Of a stretch of DNA of 64,000 nt, positions 34,461 to 47,545 are shown in pieces. The stretch is from Gerris lacustris (lineage: Eukaryota > Arthropoda > Insecta > Hemiptera > Gerridae). The number at the start of each line of letters is the position of its first letter. Position 1 is the first letter of the stretch. The stretch spans positions 13,207,877 through 13,271,876 of the forward strand of contig OX578282.1 in the NCBI GenBank assembly GCA_951217055.1, read 5' to 3'. A program made the translations under genes and the position numbers. Under the pieces are notes generated by a model. That model was not told where the DNA came from. It saw nothing but the letters and a program-made list of their open reading frames with translations, and did not search any database.

Positions 34461-37400
34461 GTGATGTCTTCTAAAAAAGGTAGAAGGAGGGGTTACAGAG
34501 AAGAGTCAGATCCGGATTTGGATATTGAAACTTTGGCGGAGCAAGTAAGAATACTTCAGGAACAGCTTGCACGTAACCGAAATAAGGAAGACACAACACC
34601 CAGACGTTTTTACAAGGCCGCGTATACCGGTCCATTGCCGGAAAAATTCTCATTTGTCCCGCACGATTGGTCGGATTGGCTTCTGCGGTATGAACGGCAT
34701 CGCGTCTTGACAGAAATGGCGGAACAGCCACAGAATATGCAGGTATGTCATTTATTGCAATGTATGGGTGACGGAGCAGACCAGCTTTTACAGTCTTTAG
34801 ATTTAGACATTGCTGAATTAACTGACTATGATCAAATAATTCTTATATTTAGAGAATACTTTCAGGGGCAAATCAACGTTATTTTTGAAAGAAGTAAATT
34901 TAATCTTCGGTGTCAGCGCCTTGGAGAGACAAGCAAGGATTTTATCAACGCAGTAAAAAAGTTGGCAAAACATTGTAAATACGGTTTATTAACCGATGAG
35001 TTGATAAGGGATAGATTAGTGGTTGGGGTAAGAGATAGGAAGCTTTCGCAGGACCTGTGGCTAGATCCTGATCTTACTCTATCCAAAGCATGCACAAGGA
35101 TACTGCAATACGAGAGAATACTTGAGGGACAGCTTGAAATTCAGTATAACCCGACGGCATTGAACTCAGACGCCGTGACTAGTTCTTCAAGGGTGAGCCC
35201 TTCTGTCTCTCGTAATGTGGAGGTAAATAGGGAGGAAAAGCTTAAAACAGCTTGTAAAAATTGTGGGTTTTTGTCACATAAGTTCGGCACGTGCCCAGCA
35301 CGAAAGGTACAGTGCTCTTCGTGCAAAATGTTCGGACATTATAAACGTATGTGTCCTGGCTCAAAATCGAATGAACGACCTCCTAAAAGTATTCGAGAAG
35401 CTGAAGTAAGGAATGAGTCAGGTGATGAGGATTATTTGGATTATGTAAAAATTAGTGAAGTGGAAAAAAATCGGTGTAAACCTTGGTACATTGAAGCTAA
35501 GGTCAATGGAAAAGCAGTCAAATTTAAGATTGATACTGGGGCGGATGTCACCGTGTTGCCATATGACATGTTTCGGTTGTGTGGGGGAGTTTTAAAAAGT
35601 ACTCGACAAACCCTGCACGGACCAAATGGCTCAGTTATTCCCCTAGAAGGGATTACAGAATGTACACTTCAGTACAATAACATAAATTTATGTGAACAGT
35701 TGTACGTGACTAAGGCAGTTAAAAGAGCTCTTCTTGGAAGGCCTGCGATCGCAGCGTTCAGAATTATTAAATGGCCAGAGGTTGATAGTTTAGACATTTA
35801 CAAAAAATTTGAAAGTTTATTTTCGGAAAAAATTGGTTCTATATTTGGAGAATACCGTATCAGATTAAGAGCTGATGCTATACCTTATGCTATCAGATGT
35901 CCACGGCGAGTACCAATCCACCTGCAGAGGAAGGTAAAATCAGAAATTGATAAAATGGTATTAGAAGGTGTTATAATGCCGGTAAAGGAAGCAACTGAAT
36001 GGGTTGCAGGAATGGTTGTGGTACCGAAAAAGAATGGAGATGTAAGAATCTGTGTCGATTTTTCAGAGTTGAACAAATGGATTATTAGAGAAAAACAGAT
36101 TCTGCCATCTGTCGAAGATCTTCTAGGGAAATTAGCGGGTGCAAAAATCTTTTCAAAGTTGGATGCAAAGGCAGGATTTCACCAGGTACAGATTCATCGA
36201 GATTCGCAGTTGTTAACAACTTTTCTTACACCTTTTGGGAGGTATTGCTATCAGAGGCTTCCCATGGGTCTATCATCATCACCTGAACATTTTCAACGGA
36301 AAATGTGGGAAATTTTAGAAGGTTGTCCAGGGGCTCTAGTAATGATGGACGATATATTAGTGTTTGGTTCAAACCAAGAAGAACACGATATCAATCTTCA
36401 GGAAGTTCTTCAGCGATGCAAAACGTCAGGCTTGACATTATCAAGAGACAAATGTGACATAAACAAGACCTCAATAACTTTCCTCGGGCATACAATTTCG
36501 AAAGACGGCATTTCTCCAGATCCATCGAAAGTTGAAGCAATCTTAAAAGTTCCAGAGCCAAGTAATGTGACAGAACTACGAAGATTTTTAGGAATGTACA
36601 ACTACATGACAAAATTTCTAAGAAATAGAGTTAAGGATCTGGAACCGTTTAGAGAACTTCTAAGGAAAGAAATTCATTTTACATGGACTAAAAAACATTC
36701 AGAGGCTTTTCAGTTATTGAAAAAGAGTTTGTGTGAACCTCCGATTTTGGCTCATTTTGACCCTAAATTAAATACAAGAATTAGTGCGGATGCATCATCA
36801 TATGGCTTAGGAGCAGTATTGGAGCAAGAGCAAAAGGACAACAGCGGGAGGCCAATCATGTTTATATCTAGAACGCTCTCTCCATCTGAAGGTAAATGGG
36901 CACAAATTGAAAAAGAGGCTTTGGCTTTATCTTGGGCGTGTGAGAGACTTAACCATTTTATAGCTGGCTCTCATTTTACGCTATGCACGGACCACAAGCC
37001 GTTAATTCAAATACTAGGTTCAAAACCAATGGCAGATTTGACCCCTAGAATGCTTCGCTTCAGGCTCAGGATGTCAAGATGCTCTTACTCTATAGTACAC
37101 GTGCGAGGTAAAGATATGCATACCGCCGATGTATTATCTCGTGCTCCAATAATAGAGAAAAACACTGATATCGAAGATAAAGCACGGCAATTGGATGAGA
37201 CAGTCATCCATGAAACAGAAGCAATTCCTATAACAGGCAGAAGGCAAAAATCAATAAAGGACGCTCAAGCTCAAGATGATGTCACGGCACAGTTGATAAA
37301 ATTTATTAAGAATGGGTGGCCTGATCGGATTCAAAGATGTGATCTGAGGGTTCAGAATTTTTTTAAACATCGAGCACAGTTATCGGTGGTGGACGGCATG

Positions 37401-38340
37401 GTGTTATTTGGTACTCGGCTATATATACCTCGAAATTGTAGGAGCGAAGTTCTAAAGAGTCTTCATGCTGGTCATCAGGGAATAACTAAGACAAACCAAC
37501 TTGCTAAGACAACGGTTTGGTGGCCCCACATATCAAGGGATATAGATCAAGCTGTGAGGGATTGTGAGGATTGTTTAAAACAGAGACTGCAGAAGAGGGA
37601 ACCTTTGAGCACAACACCGGTACCGGATCTACCCTGGACCGTATTGGGAGCGGATCTTTTTGAATTAAATCAACAGCAGTATCTCATTGTTATCGATTAC
37701 TACTCCAAGTACATTAGTTATTTTAAACTGACTTCAATTACAACCAGTGGGGTAATCACAAAATTAAAAATGATGTTCTCTTATCATGGAATCCCTTCAA
37801 CGCTTCGAACAGATAATGGCCCTCAGTTCCGTTCTCAGGAGTTCGACTCATTTTGTAGTTCATACGGCATCGAACATATTACTAGCAGTCCTCGCTATCC
37901 CCAATCGAACGGACAGGCCGAGAGGTCAGTTTCAATTATGAAGGGAATCTTAAAAAAATCAGAGGATCCTTGCTTGGGCCTCTTGGCATACCACAACACT
38001 CCATTGAAATCAGGATTCTCACCGGCTCAGCTTTTAATGGGACGAGTTTTAAGGTCAACGATTCCAGTTGCTCCATTCAGGTTACATCCAGAGGCAGTTA
38101 ATCACATAGGGTTTAAAGAAAGGGAATCAGAACTAAAGAATCGCCAGGCAGAGGATTTTAACAGGAGACATCGGGTTAAGATACTGCCTAAACTGCAGAA
38201 AGGAGATAGAGTCTGGGTTCCTGCTCTGAGGAAATATGGAAGAATTGACGGTAAAGCGTCTACTCCAAACTCATTCTGGATTCAGCTGGAAGACCAGGGG
38301 GGCAAAATAAGGAGGAATAGAAGTCATCTTATCATTAAAC

Positions 38341-38345
<5 letters not shown>
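34461..38345 (+). CDS. Gag-Pol polyprotein of the Ty3/gypsy element
   Basis: A single 1294-residue frame makes Gag and Pol together, with no frameshift or stop between them. Gag occupies about residues 1-330 and ends with two CX2CX4HX4C zinc knuckles (about 265-298: CKNCGFLSHKFGTC and CSSCKMFGHYKRMC). Aspartic protease: IDTGADVTVLP at about 354-364. Reverse transcriptase: about 490-690, with KLDAKAGFHQV and the catalytic MMDDILVFG (about 627-635; the usual first residue is Y, V or I). RNase H: DASSYGLGAVL near 775, EKEALALSWA and TDHKPL. Integrase: HAGHQG and CEDC zinc-binding pairs near 1000-1040, then a catalytic D in LGADLFEL, D in TDNGPQF, and E in NGQAERS with exactly 35 residues between D and E. 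All catalytic residues are present. The start is the first ATG of the frame, 80 bases after the PBS. Stop codon TAA merges into the A tract. Confidence 0.95.

Positions 38346-38400
<55 letters not shown>
38344..38400 (+). promoter_or_regulatory. 57-bp pure A tract in the polypurine-tract position
   Basis: From the stop codon to three bases (GCA) before the 3' LTR, the sequence is uninterrupted A. The plus-strand primer (PPT) must lie here, but there is no G-containing purine run such as is usual. Length may be affected by homopolymer slippage. Confidence 0.7.
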
Positions 38401-38401
<1 letters not shown>

Positions 38402-38403
38402 CA

Positions 38404-38519
38404 TGTAATATAGACAGCTGTCAGTGCTTGAGAGGTTTTGATATTATTATTGTTGACATGTTTGTCTTGTTCTTAAAATATAATCTTATTAACATTATAT
38501 CCGTTATAATTATTCTACA
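38404..38519 (+). repeat. 3' LTR (116 bp)
   Basis: TGTAATATAG...TATTCTACA, no difference seen from the 5' LTR, followed by the duplicated GACCT. Confidence 0.95.
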
Positions 38520-38524
38520 GACCT

Positions 38525-39306
38525 TTACTCGGTCGGTACGCACCAAGATCGGTTTCCTCTATATCTGTATAGCAGTGGTTTTCTATATTATTTTCAAAAC
38601 TTTAAATCGAACTTCATAGGGTGGGGCTTATAAATAGACTCCTAACTAAAATTCGGAAGGCATTATATTCTTAGTAATGAATTATGTCAAATAAAGTCCT
38701 GATTTTATTCTAAGGTGGCTTTGGAAATGAAACTGTTGAGGCATTCAATTTAGTTGTTTGGCTTACATGATAATAGGAAAAATAGCCACTCATCTGGCAG
38801 AAGCCCTGCGTTGAGCGTGGAGTGAAGCATAGTGTATCTATAAGTCGATAAAAAATCTTATCTCTGATATAATATATAAGAAGTCTCCCTGACCTATTTG
38901 TGATTCTTTATTTCGTGAATTCTTACTTTCAGTTTAGTGCACCCTAAAATTGGATACTATATTAAAATTGGCCACATAAGGCAAAAAATTATTTAAAATG
39001 TTTATCCTGTAAATAAAATTGGTGACATAAAGCAAAACATTATTTAAAATTTGTATCCTATAAGTACTAAGCCAAAGGGATATTTAGTCCAATGCACTTT
39101 GGGACAAAGAGGGATATCATACTTCTGTATATGATAGTGATAATATCCCTAGTCTAATTAACTATTAAGAAAAAGGAATGTTTTTATTTATATGTATTTA
39201 TGTTTTATTTTTATCACTTTCATGTACAGATATGTGATGTTTCTTTGTCCTAAATTACTTTTGACTAAATACCCCTTTGTCTTAATAGCCAATTACACAC
39301 AAGGGA
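38525..39306. repeat. R6 copy and M5-related fragments; no gene
   Basis: 38640-38825 is the second copy of R6 (see 8341). 39068-39135 and 39245-39300 contain strings (TATTTAGTCCAATGCACTTT, CCCCTTTGTCTTAATAG) shared with the middle of the M5 elements at 15381 and 49255, so this is probably a diverged M5 relative. Confidence 0.55.
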
Positions 39307-39312
39307 TATATA

Positions 39313-39404
<92 letters not shown>
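39307..39404. repeat. (TA)n microsatellite
   Basis: About 98 bp of alternating AT. Confidence 0.98.
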
Positions 39405-39406
<2 letters not shown>

Positions 39407-39572
39407 CAAAACCCATAAATGCCATGTCCATGTTTGCAATAAAATAGGGGGTACCAACATAAGAGAATGCCAGTATGTATTATCAGTGTGTAGTATATTA
39501 TGTGTTAGAGAGTTATTCATGTTGGTATAATTATAACTATATACAATGCTGATGCATGCCACATAATTTTTA

Positions 39573-39896
39573 CTACGTTTTAATTAGCTTGCTTTCTTGT
39601 TTGTTTGTTTGTTTGTCCAGTACAAATCTTGCAATCGATTTTTAACTAACTTCCCGAGAAGCTAGACATTTTAAACTTTTAGAACAGCTCAGAACACGAT
39701 GACAATGCATTATTTTAATACTTTTAGCCATCTTTCAGCAGAATTTAATTGGTTTTCAGCAAATTTTGCTGTATGGAAAGTTAGTTCAGAAAAAATCCGC
39801 AAGTTATTTTATTTGTTTTGACACTTCCCATATTTACAATCTTCATTTCGACGGGTTTAAAATTAATGATTTATGACAGAAAATTTAAAAACGTAG
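39573..39896. mobile_element. MITE M7 with TA duplication (copy 1)
   Basis: A 324-bp element flanked by TA. Inverted ends are CTACGTTTTAA and TTAAAAACGTAG. It contains (GTTT)n and AACTAACTTCCCGAGAAGCT. The same element occurs at 62317-62919, where it is interrupted. TA duplication fits a Tc1/mariner-type non-autonomous element. Confidence 0.78.
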
Positions 39897-40591
39897 TACA
39901 TAAAAAGTTCTTTTTATCTTGTAATTATTAATCGAATTATTTTGAGGGTGAGCAGCAATAGTAACATGTAAACACTGTTCTCTAATTATAGAAATTAGTT
40001 TATCATCATTACTGTTATCTAATATATTCATTAATATTATCATTAATACGATTCCTTACATTTTTTTTCTCAAGCAGCAACATTTTGATTTTCTAATTAA
40101 AATATTTTAAATATAAAAATCCATTGATTCAAATAATTAAATATTATGAGTAGATAATTTTTAATTAATTCAGATATTATTATTTGTAATCTCGGAGTGC
40201 TATTTGCATTCATGTTTTCAGGATGTCACGACAAAATTGAACTTAAAATATGGTTAGAATCATAAAATTACAACCCCTGACCACTATGTTAAAATTTTAT
40301 TCAGCTTAATTAGTACCCTGATTATAGAAATTATGCAACATAGTTTCGGCAACATTAATTATATTATACATTCAATTTTTTTTTTTCTTCGAAGCTATTC
40401 TGAAGTGTAAACTTATAAATATTCAAAAGCCAGGTGGGGTGAAAAAAAGCTTTCGCTTGCAGAAGCTGAATTAGAGCTTGAATATCTAATTCTAAATGCA
40501 TTAATTAATTATTCAAATATGTAACTTAAAACTTTGTAAGTATATTATACCTTAATTATTCCAAGGATGCAAAATGAACTCTTTATGTTAA
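39897..40591. other. AT-rich DNA, nothing recognised
   Basis: No gene or defined repeat. Confidence 0.5.
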
Positions 40592-40792
<201 letters not shown>

Positions 40793-40837
40793 GGGGACGG
40801 TTTAGGTGTCAAGCAAAATACTTTATAAGTTCATTTC

Positions 40838-40879
40838 GCCAACGTTTCGACAACTTTATTATAATGTCATCATCAGGGC
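40838..40879 (-). ncRNA. Hammerhead-ribozyme-like motif (PLE type), copy A
   Basis: On the minus strand: GCC - CTGATGA - T - GACA…TGTC - GAA - ACGT - T - GGC. CTGANGA and GAA are the invariant hammerhead core. GACA/TGTC would be stem II, GCC/GGC a 3-bp stem I, and the palindrome ACGT a minimal stem III that could pair only between two molecules. Such dimeric minimal hammerheads are known from Penelope-like retroelements. A PLE reverse-transcriptase fragment lies 0.8 kb away. Cleavage is not demonstrated. Confidence 0.6.
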
Positions 40880-41640
40880 CAAGCTGTAACACACATAAAT
40901 GTCTAATTCAAGAAGAAGGCATTAGGCCAAGGACATAAAGAGCAAAACGACAGTATAAGATCATGAAAACCCGTCAACTAAGTAAGGAATAACGGACAAA
41001 GAAAAGCAACTTATATGAGTATAAATAAGAACTCAGAATTTATAAGTAAAAAGAGAGCATAGGTGGTACAGAAGTAGAAGTATAAAGAAGGGGTAAATAT
41101 TCCTGCAGACTCCAAATATGTAAATAGAGAGATGAGATAACAGCTGCCGAAAGCGCCCAGCTGGTGGAGGGTAGCAGAACTAGAATTGACATCTAGGCTG
41201 CAATAGCTCGGCTTCTCCAACTGGCGCGATCTGGCGGGCGAGGAAAGAATGCAATTGTCTGAATTCAAAACGGAACGAGGAGAAACGGGAGAAAGATGAG
41301 ATAGAAGACGGGGAGAAGGAAAAAGGGGGGGGGGGATGAAGTTAAAAATATTAAGAGAAGTTAAGGCGAAGGAACTAGTTATAGGGTCTAGTATTAGGGC
41401 CCAGAAGGTGTGTGTAGAAGTCGCTGATCTCTGCGACGCGACTACTGACCTATAGTTCATAGCGTTAGCATTATTGTGGACAATATGAATTTCTAACACT
41501 CACTTTTTATATGTATTCTTCTCGGTTCAAATAATGCGAACCTCATCCCTTTTAATTCTAGCTTTATGCTTATTATCTATACAATGGCATCCTTCACTCT
41601 TCATCCCACTGTCGAATATGTTCTGGTGAGCTTTGAGCCT
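40880..41640. other. Probable decayed PLE body, no readable ORF
   Basis: A less AT-rich interval between the hammerhead-like end and the PLE RT fragment. A run of G11-G12 sits at about 41326-41336. A 162-codon minus-strand frame (41011-41499) is compositionally biased and unrecognised. I infer this is non-coding or decayed PLE sequence. Confidence 0.35.
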
Positions 41641-41882
41641 TTGGTAATAAAGGCTGGCGCGATCAAGTATCTGAATCCATGAGAGAGATCCTTCTTGACA
41701 CCCATATACCTCAGAATGAGAAGCTCTTCGTGGACGACGATGAGACGACCTGTTATTTCACCTTCCAGGGACAGATGTTTTCCCAAATTTCTGGGTGTCC
41801 TATGGGCAGCCCTCTGTCTAAAAACCTTGCCAGTCTCGTAATGGATAGCAATAAATATGGTAACGTATGTACGAGCCAGCAG
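41641..41882 (+). pseudogene. Penelope-like reverse transcriptase fragment
   Basis: The plus-strand frame (open from 41679) reads CYFTFQGQMFSQISGCPMGS followed by PLSKNLASLVMD. The T-Y/C-F-x-F-x-G-x-x-Y/F-x-Q-x-x-G-x-PMGSPLS-x-x-A-x-L-x-M pattern is the RT 4/5 region of Penelope-like elements. It stops before the YxDD box at the TGA near 41882. A truncated relic. Confidence 0.82.
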
Positions 41883-42934
41883 TGAACGAATGTAGCCAAT
41901 TAGAAATATGATAAATATTACAATTAAAGAAAGCCAATTAATGATTGGGAAAATTTAATTCAAATGTACTGGTGGCGTCTAAAAACAAAGCAGGCCGTAT
42001 AATGACTCTAAGTGTCGGATACAAGTGTGTCTATTTAGAAGAATTTGTAACAATTATATTTTTGGGTTAATACAAATATAGGTTACATATAAAAACAATA
42101 TGACATAAGCTAAAATTAAATAACTAATATGATTAATGAAAAAAACACGTCTCGTAATATTTAATTTATATTTTAATAAAACATCGTCATAGCTAAATAT
42201 ATTAGCGGCACATGAAAAAAGCTGGTGGTGTGCAGAGTACGCCACGCAGCTATTCTATTGACAATTTCGAGCCCAGCCGTCGAAGGGATATATATTTATA
42301 TCTATTTCAGCTATTCTATTACAATCTAAATTCCTATTTCTTAAGGAGACATAATGATAAGCATGACAATAAATTATTATAATAAGCAATTAAATTATAA
42401 CAACTGAAGCATAAACCCACGAAGGTTAATGAGAGTGTTGTATGTAAATGTGATAAGGGCAGTAAAGAAGGGTATTACCTGTTGCACTTTAAGCATTATG
42501 CAATATAAGCTTGCATTAATAAATATTTGAAAAGAGGGTCTCATGTTACAGTAGGTTCACCAGGATGTTAAACCGTTCTTCTAACTGCTTAACTAGTAAC
42601 GGCACTACTGTATTATTCACTCATAAATAATAGAAAATTTACTTCACTAAGGTTGTAAGGAGAGCACTTTTATCAACCTTAGATGATAAAGACCTCTTAC
42701 TTCAGTGGTTGAAAGTGGCTTGTTGTGTTTGATGTTCTATGCAGGAGAGAACTTGCAAGATAGTTTGCAATAGAAACATTCAGTGGTTAATTAGGAATGA
42801 TAAGAAGGATACAGATGTGTGCTTAGGTTGGTCTACCCTTTTTGCGTAAACTAGTGGTTTTCTACTATGTATTTTAGTTTTCCTTGTTATTCTCATTTAG
42901 TAAGGATCTTTGAAGGTGATAGAAATTAAAGTAG
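41883..42934. other. AT-rich gene-free DNA
   Basis: No supported feature. Confidence 0.5.
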
Positions 42935-43330
42935 AAGTGTAATAAGTGTAGAAAAAGAAATGAAGGAAGATTGGGGAATGAGTATAGATAAGATATAAAG
43001 TTAGATGGCGCAATGAGTGTGGAGAGGAAATGAAGATTTGTTGTGTAATGAAGTAATGAGTGTAGAGAAAACATGAAGGTAGATAGTGTAATGAGTGTAG
43101 AGAAGAAATAATGGGAGTTTTGGTTTTGAGTGTAAAGAAGAACTCAAGGTAGGCAGTGTAATGAGTGTAGAGAAGAAATGAGGGTAGTTATGGTAATGAG
43201 TGTAGAGAAGAAAAGAAGGTAAGAAGTGTAATGAGTATTGAGAAGAAAGTAATGAATAGATAGTGTAATTTGTGAAATGAAGAAATGAACGTAGATTGTA
43301 AAATTAGTATAGAGGAGAAATGAAGTAAAA
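42935..43330 (+). repeat. Degenerate ~35-bp purine-rich minisatellite
   Basis: About ten irregular copies of TAATGAGTGTAGAGAAGAAA followed by a TGAAGGTAGATAGTG-like tail, diverging toward both ends. Strong purine strand bias. It sits immediately upstream of the PLE endonuclease fragment. Confidence 0.9.
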
Positions 43331-43397
43331 CGACCAGCGATATCACTTCTTTAAAGTAAATTGAATCAAATGTTCAATAGCAGCGTGGGGTTCAACC

Positions 43398-43622
43398 TTG
43401 AAAATCTTGTTGAAAACCACGCTTGCTCCTCACACCAGAATAGAAAATCACATGATAAATTTTGATAATACAGAAATACTGGATAAAGAAATTGTAACTA
43501 GAAAAAGGGAATATGTAGAAGCATCTTATATCTCAATGTACAGTAGTAATATGAACCACAGAGCTGACATGAAAGATTTGAATAAATTGTATTCAGGTAT
43601 TTTTAAAAAATTTAAAGTATAG
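43398..43622 (+). pseudogene. Penelope-like GIY-YIG endonuclease C-terminal fragment
   Basis: The frame reads TTLAPHTRIENHMINFDNTE, then ILDKEIVTRKREYVEASYI and later NMNHRADMKDLNKLYSGIF. The A-x-H-x6-H-x-I-x-F-D-x-T-x-I-L...R-x-x-x-E-A-x-x-I...N-x-x-D pattern is the C-terminal half of the PLE GIY-YIG nuclease. The N-terminal GIY and YIG strands are not visible. Possibly the 3' end of an element whose RT piece is upstream. Confidence 0.72.
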
Positions 43623-43791
43623 TCATTAAATTATATAATAAATAGTAATCATAAAGAAATAAATATATAATAATAAATATAATTATAAATATATAATTGA
43701 TAATAAAGTTTTAATAAATATAATGTAATTTAGGACGATTCTTTAAATAAAGAAAAATAAATAACAACTAATTTTATATCTAAATTATGAA

Positions 43792-43839
<48 letters not shown>

Positions 43840-44668
43840 GAGATAAGAATAAGCTTGTTTTAATAAAATAGTCGTTTTAAATATTTTTAAATGAAAAACC
43901 TGTAAACTGACCTTTATCTCTGTAATAGTAATGTGATAGATAAACATTTGATTAGGAAGACAAAAATACTACAGAGTATTTAGTAACTGATGAACAATGT
44001 GTGTGTTAGTTACTCAAGCTTTTAAATTTCTTTCATTCATCTAATTTCAAAACAAAGGCAATATTCAGATAAGGTAAACAAATTTAATATTTTTGAAATA
44101 AAATTTTAATAATTTTTGATTTGAAAATTATGTTTTATTAAAAAATATAGTTGATTTATAGATAGTTTTAATTTTTTTTCTTTTTCTTTTTTGTATTAAA
44201 CTCTTCTTAACTTAATGGAAATTAATAACTAAAATTTTTTAAAATAAATATTATATATGTTATATGTCATTGTTATTTTTAGGCCTGAAGTTGCCCAGGT
44301 TTGGGTAAAATATACCTATTTATTTTAAAAAATATTATAATTAAAAAATTGTTGTTTTTTAATTATTTATAATCCCTAAAGACCAAACTAAAAAAAAGAA
44401 AAATTTATAATCAAAGGGATAAATTGAACAATACACAAATTAATAATATCATGTAATATATAATCTTAAATATTATTTGAAATAATATGTAATAGAAAGT
44501 AAATACAATAAGGAATATAGGTGGAAGGAATTTGGGAAGGGATAATCTATGGCCCGAAATATTTGATCCATCACTCTTCCTTCACTACCAACCGTCTCCT
44601 TTCTCCTGTGTTGTACAATTCACAGACTTGTTTTAAGAAAGCAGCTTTTATAATCACATTAAATAAGT

Positions 44669-44669
<1 letters not shown>
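43623..44669. other. AT-rich DNA with 44-bp poly-A
   Basis: A homopolymer A run at 43794-43837. The rest is AT-rich with no gene. Confidence 0.5.

Positions 44670-44732
<63 letters not shown>
44670..44732. repeat. 63-bp poly-T tract
   Basis: Uninterrupted T. On the minus strand it follows an AATAAA-like CCAAATAAAAAA, so it could be the poly-A tail of a retrocopy whose body would be at 44733-44900, but no gene is recognised there. Confidence 0.8.
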
Positions 44733-44734
<2 letters not shown>

Positions 44735-45208
44735 TTGGTTTAGTTAAGAACTTCAATGAAACAAACAAATTTTCGACATTGACATTTAGACTCAACACAC
44801 ACTATATTTTTTTAATCCGCCGATAGTTTGCTTAGTTAGTATATGAAAACTAAATTAAGCAACTGTATGGAAGCAATATGGCCGATTATATTGGACAGTC
44901 TGCGTACCAACAGCCAATCAAATGGTTCAGTAAGTTTGGTGTGCGTGGATGAACCCAATCAAATTGAACAATTGGCCGATCAAAATTTCTGATGTATGCG
45001 GTGCTTTATTATATGAATAATGGCTTTATATAGTCTATTATGTATATTCCACCAGTGCATTGCCCACTCATTATTTTGTTAGGTCTGATTTAATTCCTAA
45101 TTTTCTATAAGTGCGTTATGGAAAAAACTTTATATCCTTCAACCATTTATAAATTAATTCATTAAATGAAATAAATTAGAATAAAATGCATTACATTTTT
45201 CTTGTTTT

Positions 45209-45209
<1 letters not shown>
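44733..45209. other. Gene-free interval
   Basis: No supported feature. Confidence 0.45.

Positions 45210-45285
<76 letters not shown>
45210..45285. repeat. (TA)n microsatellite
   Basis: About 75 bp of alternating AT next to the hammerhead-like motif, the same arrangement as at 40592-40879. Confidence 0.97.
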
Positions 45286-45288
<3 letters not shown>

Positions 45289-45337
45289 ACAAACAAAACT
45301 CAGGTTTCGGTCACAAAAATTGTCACTATGTTACAAT

Positions 45338-45376
45338 CCCGACGTTTCGGTTTTTACTTAAAACCTTCTTCAGGGG
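45338..45376 (-). ncRNA. Hammerhead-ribozyme-like motif (PLE type), copy B
   Basis: On the minus strand: CCC - CTGAAGA - A - GGTTTT…AAAACC - GAA - ACGT - C - GGG. The core is complete, stem II is 6 bp, stem I is CCC/GGG, and the cleavage triplet would be the favoured GTC. Compared with copy A, both stems differ in sequence but keep pairing. Confidence 0.65.
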
Positions 45377-47085
<1,709 letters not shown>

Positions 47086-47390
47086 AGTTTTAGGTAGTAT
47101 TCATACTACAGAAAGATTAAATTTTAATTTTAATCAAATTATAATTATTATTAACTACGGGAGACATATAGAGAAAAATAATTATAATTTGATTTATAGA
47201 AAGATTAAATTTAAATCAAATTATAGTTATTATTATATAGAGGCCAGTGGTTCAAATCCCGGCGCTGGAGTGTATTTTACTCTGTGTGTTTCCCATAGTT
47301 AATAATAATTATAATTTGATTTAAATTAAAATTTAATCTTCCCGTAGTATGGTTACTACCAAAATCGTAAAATATGAATTTCTAATTGAT
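47086..47390. mobile_element. SINE family S2, two rearranged partial copies
   Basis: 47086-47190 is the S2 3' module in minus orientation (GTAGTATTCATACTAC, TTATTATTAACTACGGGAGA). 47220-47390 is a plus-strand copy lacking its A box but with the B box GGTTCAAATCCCGG at 47249 and the full tail through CTACCAAAATCGTAAAATATG. Together they make an inverted, hairpin-prone pair. Confidence 0.75.
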
Positions 47391-47545
47391 TGTACTAGGT
47401 ACAGATACTAATTGGGTACTTTATAATGATTAGCGTTATTTCTCGGTCTAACTATGATATAGTTAATGTTGACTTCTAAGATTTGTGGAAAATTGAAAGC
47501 TTAAATTCGGGACAAGGTATCATTAACGTCAGAGAAAATTATTTT

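Larger units (their letters stand above)
34250..38519 (+). mobile_element. Intact Ty3/gypsy LTR retrotransposon (Mag-like)
   Basis: A 4270-bp element flanked by the 5-bp duplication GACCT. Order: 5' LTR, tRNA-Leu-type primer site, one uninterrupted gag-pol frame of 1294 codons, an all-A tract and the 3' LTR. The LTRs appear identical over 116 bp, so insertion is recent and the element is potentially active. The pol order PR-RT-RNase H-IN is that of Ty3/gypsy (Metaviridae-type). The RT and RNase H blocks resemble the Mag clade. There is no env. Confidence 0.95.

Noticed and set aside
34471..36612. Minus-strand frames antisense to the gypsy polyprotein
   Set aside because: Shadow frames of the 1294-codon plus-strand gene.
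41011..41499. 162-codon minus-strand frame
   Set aside because: Serine/proline/leucine-biased translation of a purine-rich strand lying between PLE pieces. No recognisable domain.
44571..44798. Poly-lysine/poly-phenylalanine frames across the T tract
   Set aside because: Translation of a homopolymer.
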